In this document: one piece after another, positions 31,401 to 43,927 of the stretch
Numbering within the stretch: the stretch's first letter is position 1
Layout of the letters: each line of letters opens with the position of its first letter
From: Balanoglossus misakiensis
Taxonomy: Eukaryota; Hemichordata
Direction: 5' to 3'
NCBI GenBank assembly: GCA_040954595.2
Contig: CM082583.2
Span: forward strand, 7,936,001-8,000,000
DNA: 64,000 nt
Program-made: the position numbers and the translations under genes
Notes under the pieces: generated by a model
The model's input: only the letters and a program-made list of their open reading frames with translations
Databases searched by the model: none
Told to the model about the DNA's origin: nothing

Positions 31401-34400
31401 GATTCACATTGTAAAGCTTCTCCCCTGTCTTAATTTACGTGGCTACGGAAGCATATTGTATACTGTCGTAATCGTCTTATTGGATTTTTTTTTCGTGATA
31501 GTCGTATACATCTTCGGAAAACGCGCTTTCGTACAATATGGCTGACCATCTTGTGACGTTAATTTTCCAAAGACCAAACCACATGGGCATATTGCAGCGT
31601 GACTATAACATTATGCTGTCACAATCATCGCAGATTACTCAACACTCCCGTGTCTTTGTTTCTCCGCAGCCGAATTTGAACCACGTGCGGAGAAGGAAAC
31701 AGCGCATCACATGTTGCTGTTTGGATGTGAGGCTCCGGGTGTGTCCGAGGAAGACACTGTCTGGTAAGATGCGTTTCCAACAAAATTGAGAACCGCACAA
31801 ATGTCAAAACAGACCACACTCTTCCCCCGGCTAAACGAAAGAGTATTTCAAGTTTGAAACTCAGAGCTATTTATTATGTTTCATTACCCTCAGGAATTGC
31901 GGAGAGATGTCAGACTCCTCGGCTGCCAGTCAAGGCCCGACATGCCAAGGTGGCACCAAGATTATCTACGCATGGGCGATGGACGCACCGGAACTCAAGC
32001 TACCGGAAGGTAAAGTGACGTCAGTCCAAGAGGGCTGCTCAGTAACTTAATACCGTAACTCCGAGTCGCGAAATGGGAGTCCACGCTTTTTTCTGACTTT
32101 CAAATGAAATCGAGTCACAAAAACATGACGTTTGCATGTTGGAAAATGGTCAAAATCAAGGTGTTACTGTTTTACTGACAGAAATACGTATAACGAATGT
32201 AAAAATCGACGACTAGGATCAAAGTTGCCATGAATGAGTTCTTTAGTGATGACCTTCTCTCGCGTTCTAGCGTTCCGTTTTCACAAGATTCATTCAAGGC
32301 GAAAACCTGCACAGTATAATGATGCCTACCGAGTGGCAGTGCTCTGGTGTTTAATCATACACTCTTTGATGAAAATTGTATAACCACCGTCTCCGCATGC
32401 AATGTCGTCGCTTCCGATGGGAAAGGAACCATGTGGGCGCCGGTCGCTATGGCAACACACAATAGCATGAGATATCCTGCTTATTAATATTGACTTTTGA
32501 TATTAATTAATATCGCGTAAAAGTCACACCACATGTCATAACGTGACCGATTGCACGTAATTGGGTGGAATCCCAGCATGCAAGCGATATACATGTACTG
32601 CCGAATATATTAACAGCGGCAGCGAAGTCAGAATTTTTTACCTGAAGTAATGATGATCGCTACAGACTTTTGATATACAACGGTGTTCTGATCAAAAAAA
32701 TGTAGACGGAAACTGGGACTAGTATACCTTACCTTGTAAGGTATATTCGTCTCAAAATCCACATTGAGGCATCCGGTCGTGGCATTAGCGTTAACTCGCC
32801 AACGCAACGACGATGCCTTTATATCTGTATAGTGTTTTCGTAGACCTCAATACTAGTATTTTACATGGACGATGTTTCACCGTCTCTTGGTGTTAATGCA
32901 TGATGTAACTTAGAGGACATTTTAACCGCTGGGACATCACTGAGTGCTTTACATCCCGGGTGATTTATTTGCGATAGCCACGAGCACGGTGTTGACGCTT
33001 CAGTGAATCGGGTTTGTTAAGTGCTGTAACTTGCAGAATATGACGTAGTCGTTCGGAAAATATAAAACCTGTGCTAGTGTACCTTCGCCTCTATTTGCGA
33101 ATAACATGCGCATTAAAAATATGATTTATATCACTGTTCATGCTGCTAAAACAATAAAACATATTTTATATACCAGAGTGTTTACATTTCCAGGGGTCCG
33201 CTTGTGATCCGAGCGAGAACTAGCTGTCCAAACTCGCCAGGCATTTTCACCACATTTGGCCATAAATATTTCGTATATAGTTTTGTAATGCTACGACCAT
33301 TATCTACTATCATCCATAGATGTTGGATTCGCTGTCGGAGGTGATACGGGCATCAATTACCTCGTTCTGCAGGTCCACTATGGTCACGTGGACAAATTTC
33401 TGAAGGGAGACACGACAGACGACTCTGGGATGGTATTACACCTAACCACGGAGCCGTAAGTGCTGCTAAATTTGCAGTCACGTTGCATTGCGTTTTCAAG
33501 TCGCGTGAGGCGTTTTTTTTGCGAAATACAGAAAGTAGAAAGAATACCACAAATTTCCGTGCGCTCTGCTTTTATCGCTCGGAATGTGGATGGGTTGCGA
33601 CTGAACAGCAAGTTATACAAAAGACAAAATCCGCGAAAAGTGATTGAAAAATAAACACCTGCTATTTTTCTCCCCTTGTCTGTAACTTTCATGTATTAAT
33701 TCATTATTTTATTGTCGAAATTTATCTCGCCAGACTGGGCTATCAAGCTGGAGTTTATCTGATGGCAACTGACGGTGAAATGCCAGCACATGAAACAAGT
33801 AAGTTTGCTCATATTAGTAAAACACTCAAGCGACATCGTACACAGAGAAATACGCGCTACAACTTTAGTCTGTTCACGACCATTTTGCTGTTCTTGAGTA
33901 TACTGGCGAGGCATGTGACGTGTAGTTCAGAATCATAGTTTTTTTTGTCTTGCTTTTCAGCTAACTTGGAAGCAGCGTGTGGCTACCGTAATGGCCCAGT
34001 CTTGCATCCGTTTGCTTTCAGAGTACATGCACACTCACTAGGTAAGTCTAAACGCCTCGGCTGACTTTTAAGTTCTTGCGCGTAGAATAAGGTAACTGAT
34101 TTGTTGTAATATTAATTAAGGCAGCTGGTGGTGAAATTTCGTTGTGGTCATTCGTGTTCTGTCAGACTTTCAAGAGCCCCTTTTGATAATTTTTCAGGAA
34201 AAGTTGTAGCAGCCTATCGTTGGCGAGATGGTGAATGGACTGAGATTGGACGCAGAAGTCCACAATTACCACAGGTTTGTAAGTTGTAACAACAAACAAC
34301 AATAACAATTATAATAACAACCTTGCTGTTGTTGATAAACTTAATACCGGGTCTTTCATCTTGTATGAACAAAAGTTGCAAAAATGAACAGTTAATGAAG

Positions 34401-35041
34401 CTTAAACTATATTGAATATCTTTGACAGATGTTCTATCCTGTTCAAGACAAGAGTCTAGAAATACAACCAGGTGATGCTCTGGTGAGTGTTTTTTGGATT
34501 AAAAATCTTTGTTTTGAGTCAACTTTCGTCTTTATAAGTCAAGAGTCTCCCATCTAACTCCTCCATCTTAAGTAGTAATTGTCTTTCTCTTGTGTTAAAG
34601 CTGTCAAGATGTACGATGGAAAATACTCTGGACCATGATGTTTTTGTTGGGTAAGTTTCAGGCTTTTCCGTTGATTCATATGAGGCCAAAATCAGCGATT
34701 ATCTGGTGCATTTATTTATTTTATTTTATTTTTGGGGGGAGGGGGGAGGTCGGGCCATCCTCCGATTGTTCCCTTCTTTGCTCAGAGAACAAGGGCACCA
34801 CAGCTTACAAGCTTGGTGCGTGAAATTTCAATGCCGTGTTAATCATTTCAGATCGACGATGGCAGATGAAATGTGCAACTTCTACATGATGTACTACACC
34901 AAAGGTCCGATCCCTGAAGTGAGCCAGTGCTTCAGATCGTACTACAAATGGGCAAAGGACGTGGACGTCCCGGCCGACATCGACAAACTCGCCAGCACCG
35001 TTCCCAAGGCAACAGAGGAGGACATGCCCATGGACATGTAA
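28470..35041 (+). CDS. PHM: Peptidylglycine alpha-hydroxylating monooxygenase (PHM), stand-alone, 11 exons, 344 aa
   Basis: Secretory-pathway copper enzyme that hydroxylates the alpha carbon of peptide C-terminal glycine, the first step of neuropeptide amidation. Exons: 28470-28583, 29566-29623, 31670-31763, 31894-32009, 33320-33455, 33734-33798, 33961-34041, 34198-34274, 34429-34482, 34601-34650, 34852-35041; 1035 nt, all phases fit. Signal peptide about 1-21. Copper ligands are all present: H70 and H71 (AHHMLLFGC) and H147 (QVHYG) for CuH; H217, H219 (VHAHSLGK) and M289 (DEMCNFYMMYY) for CuM. The protein ends shortly after the catalytic core with no PAL domain and no membrane anchor, so a separate lyase gene must exist elsewhere. 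Odd: both cysteines of the vertebrate Cys47-Cys186 disulfide are missing, while the other four pairs are kept. Confidence 0.93.
29231..29238. promoter_or_regulatory. Perfect CRE palindrome in PHM intron 1
   Basis: TGACGTCA in the first intron, part of a set of three at this locus (27932, 29231, 32016). Function is inferred from the motif only. Confidence 0.3.
29745..29890 (-). repeat. Possible tRNA-derived SINE in PHM intron 2
   Basis: On the minus strand, TAGGTGGTGGG (29861-29871) resembles a pol III A box, GAGCATTGG follows as in a tRNA D-arm, and GGTTCGATTCG (29810-29820) is a near-consensus B box about 40 bp further on. There is no intact tRNA cloverleaf. The arrangement suits a tRNA-derived SINE or tRNA relic, but the element's ends are not defined and no second copy was seen in the window. 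Confidence 0.4.
32016..32023. promoter_or_regulatory. Perfect CRE palindrome in PHM intron 4
   Basis: TGACGTCA a few bases after the exon 4 donor, the third perfect CRE at the PHM locus. Function inferred. Confidence 0.25.
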
Positions 35042-36945
35042 AACACCAAGACACCGTTGACCCAAAACCTGCCCTTTCCAAAATCTTACTTTTACAGCAT
35101 TGATTTCAACCTAACATATCCCTAATTTACCTATACCCTTCTTCTGCTGCAGAATTTTGGTTTTCCACTGTTTCATTTACTCCAGAAGATGCTAGTATCT
35201 CATTTCAGTTGCAACAACTGACCTATTAGTGTGAACTTTAACCTCTGACCTATCAGCATGAACTGTAATATTTAGTAAATTTTTAGGGCTGGCTTTAAAA
35301 AGTCTTGGAATGTGATTTCCATGACTTTAAACTGAGATACTATCATTTTCTAACATTACCTTGTAGATTTTTGTAAATTCAACCAAACTACCGGTATTAT
35401 ATGTGTATCTTAACATCATCAGATTGTGTATATATGTGTATAGATAGGATATAAATGGTTATCAGTATCTATAAGGTATTCCAAAGTGGAAAGTTCACAG
35501 TTTCAAACTGCTGAACACCTCTGACATTTGTCAGAGGAAAATGCACCTGGCACATAGATCAGTACTTTGATGTGGAAAATAGTAAATGGCTATTATTGTA
35601 GTCAAGCGATAGAACATCATGAGACAGGATGCCCCTAAGGAATTAATTTCCTGTTTCTGTTGACGTCTCAGTACCGTATGTGGACCGATGCAAGGTATAT
35701 AGCACATCTTAGCTAGTCTAGTGCCAAGCTTTATGTTAGGGTTGGGTACAGATTACTTTGAAAGTTAATAGCACATGCATCCATAATGAATATTAGGTTC
35801 TAATTGGGGCAAGGGAACTGCAAAAAATAGTCTACTTGTCTTCAAAGATGGGTTCTCTTAAAATTGAAATTTTTAAAAATCTCACACTTTTGGCTTTAAA
35901 AATGTTTAACAATCTCACAATTTACAATTAAAATGGCTCCAAAACTCTGATGGAAATTTTCTGTAATTATAGCGTTTCTTGAAGAAATGACATAATGAAC
36001 ACAGTAATGTCAGTCACTTTTCAATATGACAACAGTCTAAATTAAGGACATGCATTTTTTTCTCTCAAGTACTGTAGAGGTGCGTTTACCTTTAAATGTG
36101 AATGTTTTTAAAATTGCAAATTACTGCCTTTTACTCTGGTAAACTCTCTCTTAAACATATCAATAGTACTTGGCACTTCTGGACACTGTTAAACTAGAGA
36201 TGTGTTTTCCAACTTTTTCCTCTTTGAGCTGGTAGCATCAGCTAGTTCTTCTGTCATGTTGTGGGAATTATGTACATGTATGCATGTATTGATAATATTT
36301 TGAATTTCCTTAACTGTACTGACCTCAACATCATTACCGCTGTTAAACTTCGCCACTCTTGTAAAGATTAAAATTGGGCATCCCTGGAACAACTGGGAAA
36401 GATGGGAGAATATTGAAATTTATGGATTTAAACAGCTCAAAACAACAACCCATAGAAATCCTTAACCAAACTTAATAACAAGCTTGTAGTTAGTTATCAG
36501 GCAAATATCGCGTTCTACAACACGTTTGCAGTGTGACCGACAGCCCTACTGGGATTGTCTGACGTGAATGACACAGTTGCAGGTTAATTAATTATGAAAA
36601 CCCCTGCCACAAAACTACCCTCGGTTCGCACGTCACTTTTGCTCTCCTGTCAGCCATGCTGATGAAATATGTCTCTAATCATGTTTATGTCTAAAGTGCC
36701 AACAGGAAAATTGTTTTAGCATTGCTCAATTACTAACAGGAAATAAGTTCCCTCCACGCAATCATGTTGTCTGTGGTGCATTCTGGGTATTCATTTGTTC
36801 AGTGTCAAGCCACAGCTAGAATATCCTCTGGCTTTAAACCTTACTTGTTTTCTTAGGAGATTCAGACATGTATATTTACAAAATGTTCATGAAAATTATA
36901 TGATTATATTTTTCTGTCAATAAATGAAGTTGTGAATCTCAAATA
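35042..36945 (+). other. Probable 3' UTR of PHM with polyadenylation signal
   Basis: About 1.9 kb of AT-rich sequence without recognisable exons follows the PHM stop codon. A consensus AATAAA lies at 36919-36924, with cleavage expected shortly after. PHM and DNAAF4 converge here, and the stretch to about 37250 holds nothing else I can name. Confidence 0.45.
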
Positions 36946-37716
36946 TTGCTGCAGAGTGAAATATTTGTAGGATTATGGTAGAAACCTGGGATAACATATA
37001 TTCTGTAGTCTCATATCATGCAAACAAACAATACTAGTATTTTTTCTTTTATTACAAAATGGACAGTTTGAAATCAGTTACACTCATAAAAATTAAATTG
37101 CCAACACACATTACACATAGAAATATAACACTGCATACAAAAGAAAAAAATATAAAATTTGTCAATTGAGTCTTTTTATCAGGAATGTCAAAGTACGCTT
37201 GATTGTGCTGATTTGCATAATCAATGTGATTTGATTTCTAAAAAAAGTAACTTACATATTTTATTACTTCAGATTTTCATTTGGGTATTTTAATTTCAGG
37301 GATCTGGTCTGTGGTACAGGTTTGAATAATGAATTACGCTAAAAAAATCCACTTTCGACTGATTGCAGTCACGAAATGCAATCACGGGTGATGTGTGACT
37401 TTTCCATTGGAGCGGGCAAGTGACTGTGTGTGTCAGGGTATGTGTGGGTGTGTGTGGGTAGATGCAGTAGGTTAATCCCACACAAACGCAACCTGCATCA
37501 CAGTTTCATGCGCGCATGATTAACGAAGCTGATCCAATGTTGAAAAACAGACACATATAGTGTGTTCATCGGCATAACTACACATGGCGTTCTTCAAGAA
37601 TTTTACCAGCATTGGTTTAAACTTCCAGACTTTTCCAGGATTATTTATACGCACCCTGCAGGTGGTAATTTGACCGATACCCACGGGTTCCAATGCCCCA
37701 CTCAACGCCGCTCACA

Positions 37717-40700
37717 TCAGCTGGAGTCTTCAGCATCTTCTGTGCCTTGAATGATGCGTCGTATCCTTTCAGCGTCTGCCTTCAACTGTTCGTTATCGGC
37801 ATCAATTTTTAACGCGGCTTCGTAATCTTGAAGACCTGCGAGAACACAAGGCACACACAGAGCGGGCTTATCTTTAGTCTCTGTGACTTCATAAAATACT
37901 TCATAAAATATGAACACTTAAGACACGACCGTGGGGAGAAACAACCATTGTCGGGGTGACTCCAGAATTCTGAACTTTTTCCATTACTGTGCGCGTGAGA
38001 TCAATGGTTTAATGATGTAGTGCTACTCACTTGGGAATGCAAAAAAATTCTCATTGTTCATGCATGAATAAATGCATTATTGATATCAGAAAATTTACTC
38101 TGATCTGCGAGTACTGAGTGACCCATATCAGCCATACAATGTACATACATGTATATGCATGCATGATCTCTGAGTGAGACATCAACTATATCTACACACC
38201 TAATTAGACCCTAATGATACATGATTGATAGATTGGGTGGTGGGTGGAAGATAGTTTATGAATCACTCGACAGGTTGGTACAAAATTTAAGAATGTACAA
38301 TCTTTTCTTGGGGGAATTCTTATTCATAGTCTTGAATAATTTATAGCTTGTGAAGTCAGTCCATGAGCTGGAATTCCCTTTATCAAAATTCATGAGAGAG
38401 GGGCTGGTTCAACAGGTAAATTATGGGAGGTAAGAGCAATACATTTGAATGGCTGATAGGAGTACATGATTACCTTCCACGTAAAGTTCAAATTGACAAA
38501 ACGCTGTTCCTCTTCTGATGTGCACTTTGAGGCGGGAGTTTGCATTTGCCAGGACTGGAGGCTGTAACAATTCTAATGCCTGGGTTGAGAATGAAGAGAG
38601 AAATACAGTCGGATAAAAAATATAAGCGTATCAGAAGGTTTCACGTTACAGTCTTGATGTGTAAAGTATGTTCTCTGCCAGCAAGTTAAACACACATATA
38701 CATTGTACACACACACACTTGATATAATGTAATAAATCTCGCCAAATGCTATTACCATAATGACACATTTAAGTGTCAGGTTACACATCTATGCTTAATC
38801 TATAATTTCTGGCTGGGTAATCCTTGATGTCAGCACGAAGCAATTACACTAAAATAAGCACTGTTCTGAATAATATGTTCTTATGGCATTTCTACTGTAT
38901 AGTATCACTGCACTGCGCCGGTTTAATCACCACAACTGTCTTTTACTCCAGTGTTTCTCATTTCACAGATTTTGATTTTGTGTAACAAATCTCCCATTAA
39001 TATTTTTGTACTGCCATGTGTATTGTTAGTGATCTGTTTTCGTCGTCCAATTTTTTTTCAACCTTGTTCACAAGGTACAAGTATCTCTCCTGAAATATTC
39101 CATGTTAAAATAAATTACAAAGAAGTGGCTGGTGCCTAGGGTCAGGGCGCTTTGATTCCCTTCATCATAATGAGGTAGAGCTATTTCTAAACTGGTTATA
39201 AGAGTGGACAAGTGAGCCCAGCTAGCTTAACAGCGAAAAAGGAAGAATTGATTCAGAAACAGGGAGATAAGGGGACCAAATGCACACCTATATGTTGTGG
39301 TACCTGCATGTTTGTGAATAGGGGGACTGCAGTTATATCTGTGGACATTTGACGATGTTTTTGTTTGTGTTTCAAATGCAGTTCATACAGGGTGCTAAAA
39401 TGGAAAACATAGAGTGTGCTATCTTAGGCTGCACATTCACAACTTAACATTCTAAAATCAAATCCTGTTTGTAAATTACAAACAAAAATAGGTGTCAAAA
39501 GGTACTAGCGGGCAGTTAATACAAACAAAATACTGAAGAGAAAAAATCACAGTCCCTTCAAGTACTGACAAGTTCTGGCATGTAACTTACTGTAGAGCAA
39601 TCTTCAATGCATTTCATCAAATTCCCAACCTGAAGATGGCAAGCTGCTCTGTTGGAGTATAAGCTGTTAGTGTCAGTAATTAAGGTGATATAAAGTTGTG
39701 AAAAAATATCCCAAATCAGGGAATAGTTGATGGAACTAAAACACAACATTATGTTGTTCACTACTGATTTCCTTGAAGAGAGTGAAAAGACACTGATGAT
39801 TTCAAAAGGATACGCTGGTAATTTTCTGTTGAGTTTAATCGCTTGGTTGTACGCATTAACAGCGGCTAAGTAGTTGCCATTCTTGTAAAATTTGCTGTTG
39901 GGCACAGAGCAGAAAACAAAATAAGACATAATAGACGAATTATTCAATGCACACACGTCTTGGGAGCCATCGTTGAACAGTGGTGTCCTGGGGCATCAAC
40001 AGTAGTGACATTTCAAGTCGTCGATTGCGAACATATTGAGATTATTCTGAATCTGATACTGTATATAATCAGGTATTAGCATCATAAAAAAGGAGAAATA
40101 CGCGTTTATAATGCTGCCCGGCAGTAAATTTATGATTTTTCAAATGCTGATATAATGCATGTCTACTCCCACAGTAGCAATATTGGGTCACCTTCTGTGC
40201 TTATTATATTTCAAAAAATCTGTCAGGATTTCCACTTTTTTGGTGCAGTCTGGTGTCAGTTGAATTCTCATTTTTGAAATGATTATAATAATTTAAAAAT
40301 TCTAATCTAAATAATTCTTCAATTTGAGTCAAAACGAACAAATACAATATCCGTTTTGATGACACACATTTCCATGACTACCATTTGGAACTGAAAATAT
40401 GCGTTTTTCAAACATCTCATTAAAAGTAGCTTGGATTGCCATGGAAATTTTGCCACAGGGGTACCATGGGTCGAAATGACCGAATATGGTGTATGTTTTA
40501 TTTCTATAGCAACCATTAACACATGATTTCAATGTGAAATTGTAAGGTATACCCATCACTGCAGGATAAGTTAGTTACACAGATAAACCTATAAAAATTT
40601 GGTTATTGTTAATCTATTGGTGACCATATGCTTTACACAGCAGCTATGACATTTATATTAATTGTGCAAATTAACTTACTCTCCCTTGTCTTTCAACCAA

Positions 40701-43636
40701 TCAGGGTTCTTCTCTTCTTCTGTCAAATCTGAATCATCATCCACCAGTCCCACTTTTCTGGCCTCTGCTTGCTTTCTCAGCCACTGATGTAAAATGTTTG
40801 CAAAGCACAAGAACATTATAAATCATTGGGATTTTAATGTGCGTTCACCCTGACATGTTGACTCTACTTCCCTAGACACCACAGTGGTCGACTACAGTTA
40901 ACATAACACACATAAAATAGCACGTATGCACATTTTAATGTGCACACGTCAATGACAAGGCTAACCAATACAAACTCTCAAGAGACAAAGCACTGCTCAT
41001 CAGATTTATCTATTCACAAATTAATTGACTTTGTTAAATGGAAGGTGAAGACAAACAGGATATTAATAGCCACACACTGCTAATGCAATTATCCATATTT
41101 TGAAAATCACACAAAAATAATTGCATGGTTCCTACAGTCCATCCTGCCAACAGTCCCTTAGTTAGAGCCAGATAAATGCAAGAGTGAGTGAGTAAACAAA
41201 AATTCTGACTTACTTCCTCTTCCTGTTCTTGGTAAGATTCTCTCTGTGGTGTGGGAAACACTCTTGGAGTAAAGCTAACTTCAATGGCTCCAGTTCTCCG
41301 AGGTGCTGGCACTGGTGTGCTGTCTTTGTTGGGTGGATTTTTATCTGTTCGTTTTATGCAGAGAGATTCAGAAAGATATTACCTTGGTGAGGATAGACAG
41401 TTAGCCAAGATTCAGACCCAAGGTTTGAATGTGTTGTGGGGGAGGGGATTTCCAGATTCACTTGCTGTTTTTAGGACTGAATATGCAAAGGAGATCTATC
41501 AACCTATATATCTCAAATGGCTGATGGTGTACTATCACACAAACACATTTTATAGCTCTGATGTTGAGCTGGACATGAATATCACATATAAATCAAACAT
41601 ACACTATACAACACATACCTGATGATTGCCTTCCAGAAGTCCTTAATGTTAATTGACTCTCACTATCTTCAGTACTGCCTACTTCTACATCAAATATGTC
41701 TTTATTATTATCACCTATACAGGGCCAGTAAAACAATAACCTTCGTTAGAGTAACTTCCAAATCAAGTCAAATGACAAAATGATACACATGACAGTTTCA
41801 AATACAGATTATTTAGCCATCTTTCGATCATTTGCTGCTTTCTATACATTTGTCATATTTGAACTCAAACCTCAATTACAAAGTAGGGAATAATTTATTC
41901 TGAAGCTACACACACAGCGCAGCATTTTTGTGACAAGTGACATATTGAGAAATTGATCCCTATTGAAATGGAAAGTTGGGAATGAAACTGTAACTTGATA
42001 GTGCTGAGATACAGATCCCCATGGAAACAGAAACTTGGAGAAGAAACTGCACATGTAACTTGATAGTGCTGAGATATGTATTCCCTTGCATTATTATATT
42101 AATCATACAATAAGACAGCAAGGCAGACCTATATTTCATTTATATTACATGTGGTATTTTACACCGATCTTTTGTGTCACTAAAAGAGACAGAACTAATT
42201 TTTTTGAGTAACGTCTGAATATTTTATGTTGCATGAGCTCTCACTCGCAAACTTTCATTTTTGTCATTTCTGCTATAAACCATGATCTTAGTCTGATGAT
42301 TTTACTCATGTTCCATTTATCACAGTCAGTATACTAGTATACAAGTACCTCCTCCTCCTCCATCCATATCATTTTCATCATCATCCGATACCAGTCTTTG
42401 CTCTTCCTCTTCTTGGCGTTTTTTCTCCTTCCACTCATGCAGCTCATCCATGGCCTTTTTCCTTTCCTCGTTTTTTGTTTCTTCTATTCTCTTTCTTTCT
42501 TGCTCCTCTAACTACGACAGAAACATACATAATTGATAAAACTGCTTAGTATTATTTGAAAGTTCACAGCACTTCCTAGTTTACGTCTCTGTTTATTTTC
42601 AGTACTCGTGAACATTTTAACCACATTAAGTCCACGTACATTTCACTGTTTTTAATACAGAAATGCTGTATGTCACTTGCATGACATTGACCAATTAAAA
42701 GATTTTTCATAACTGTCAATGGGGGCGCTGTTCACCACTCACCGCCATCTGCTCTCTCAAGGCATATTTTTCGGCCTCTCTTTTCTTCGTATCTCTTTCC
42801 TCTTTCTCTTTCTCAGCTCTCTTGTGAGCAGCTTCGATCGCAGCTTCTCTCTTGCTCTTCATCACTTCCTTGTCACCTGTCGAAACACAATCATGAACCG
42901 TCAACTAACGTTCTCCAAATACACACACATAAATATAATACCTCAAAATGATGTGTATGACCAAAACAAAATTACCTGACTGAAGTGATGACAGTCTTTT
43001 CCAGATGACGGGTTCTCTCTTGACCAAGTTGAAAACAATGGCTCCGTTGCCAACTTGTGCTGATCCTTTGCCATCATCAACTTCTGCAAATAGTGCAACT
43101 TCAAAGTGATATGGAGGAAAACTGACCTGATATGATAAAAGCAATCAGATGATAAAATTCATGTTAGAGAGTGATGATAGATACATGTTGTAGTTTTGGG
43201 AGTGAACCCCCCTTACTTCAACTAATGGTTACATAACTGCAGAAACAGAAATGACGTGTTTCATCATGTGTTACTAGCCTGGTATTCATTGAGTTACCTT
43301 GGCGGTAACCATGGTGACATGATGCCAGTTGTGGGGCAGTAGATAGTTACGCACCAACTTCAGCGTTTCATAGTTCTAACCAGGTACTGGAATCAATGTT
43401 GCGAAAGCAGATATGTACAACACTGATTCTAGTGTATGTGGTTCCAACTATCCCTCCCAGTCGTGACGCCACCACCGTAGTAACAGGACCAAGCGTCCAA
43501 ACCGGAAACGTACCTTTATGTACTCGTCGGTGGAGAAAATGTCTGCTTTACTGGCCTTGACACCTTTCAAAGGAACGGTTATGTGTACCGTGGTCTCCGT
43601 TTCGTCCCACGTGTAGTCTTTGATCGATATAGGCAT
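37717..43636 (-). CDS. DNAAF4: DNAAF4 / DYX1C1, dynein axonemal assembly factor (11 exons, 426 aa)
   Basis: Cytoplasmic co-chaperone that works with HSP70/HSP90 and other DNAAFs to pre-assemble axonemal dynein arms for motile cilia. Exons in transcript order: 43514-43636, 42976-43126, 42743-42876, 42349-42511, 41619-41714, 41214-41344, 40680-40783, 39814-39894, 39591-39663, 38474-38579, 37717-37835. They sum to 1281 nt, in phase throughout; 426 aa against about 420 in human. N-terminal p23-like CS domain ([20 protein letters not shown]), a charged coiled-coil middle rich in E/K/R (about 90-190), the family block [13 protein letters not shown], and a C-terminal TPR region ([33 protein letters not shown]). 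The exon 8 donor (GC|gtatcc) is weak but gives the right phase. It shares a short upstream region with STOML2. Confidence 0.94.
41930..42085. repeat. Short degenerate tandem repeat in DNAAF4 intron 4
   Basis: A unit of about 65 bp containing CTTGATAGTGCTGAGATA, then an A-rich GGAAAC/GAAACTG part, occurs about two and a half times. The clearest shared block recurs at about 41994 and 42058. No function suggested. Confidence 0.4.
43305..43318. promoter_or_regulatory. RFX X-box candidate in DNAAF4 intron 1
   Basis: GTAACCATGGTGAC matches the two-half-site X-box pattern (GTNRCC, 2-nt spacer, RGYRAC). RFX factors control ciliary genes through such sites, and vertebrate DYX1C1 is a known RFX target. 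The site lies about 320 bp inside the gene from the start codon. Binding is inferred. Confidence 0.45.
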
Positions 43637-43927
43637 AGTGATCAGCTTCTATAGGGGTAAAACTGTCACCGGACGGTTCGCAATAGCTCACAAGACTTGC
43701 ATCACAGCCAACTATGTTGTTGTACACCATGTGAGCTGCAATATGGCTGCTGATCACGTGATATCGTCCCGCCAATCGCGTATCTGGTATCAAGTGGTTA
43801 AACCAATCACGAGTTTCGATTCATCATCGAGTCAGGACGATTTGTGCAGCAGCAGACAGAGACATAGCCCCCTTCTCAGTTGCCAAGATCGACGTTTTCC
43901 CCTACTGTTTCCTTACAAACCAACAAA
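43637..43927. promoter_or_regulatory. Bidirectional promoter region of DNAAF4 and STOML2
   Basis: Only 291 bp separate the two start codons on opposite strands. The interval has two CCAAT boxes (43772-43776 and 43803-43807), an E-box CACGTG (43755-43760) within a longer palindrome, and a YY1-like AATATGGC (43740-43747). No TATA box is evident. These elements are typical of housekeeping and mitochondrial-gene bidirectional promoters. Confidence 0.6.

Noticed and set aside
41251-41622. 123-codon plus-strand frame
   Set aside because: It is antisense to DNAAF4 exon 6 (41214-41344), where the minus strand encodes the conserved [13 protein letters not shown] block; the rest is intron.
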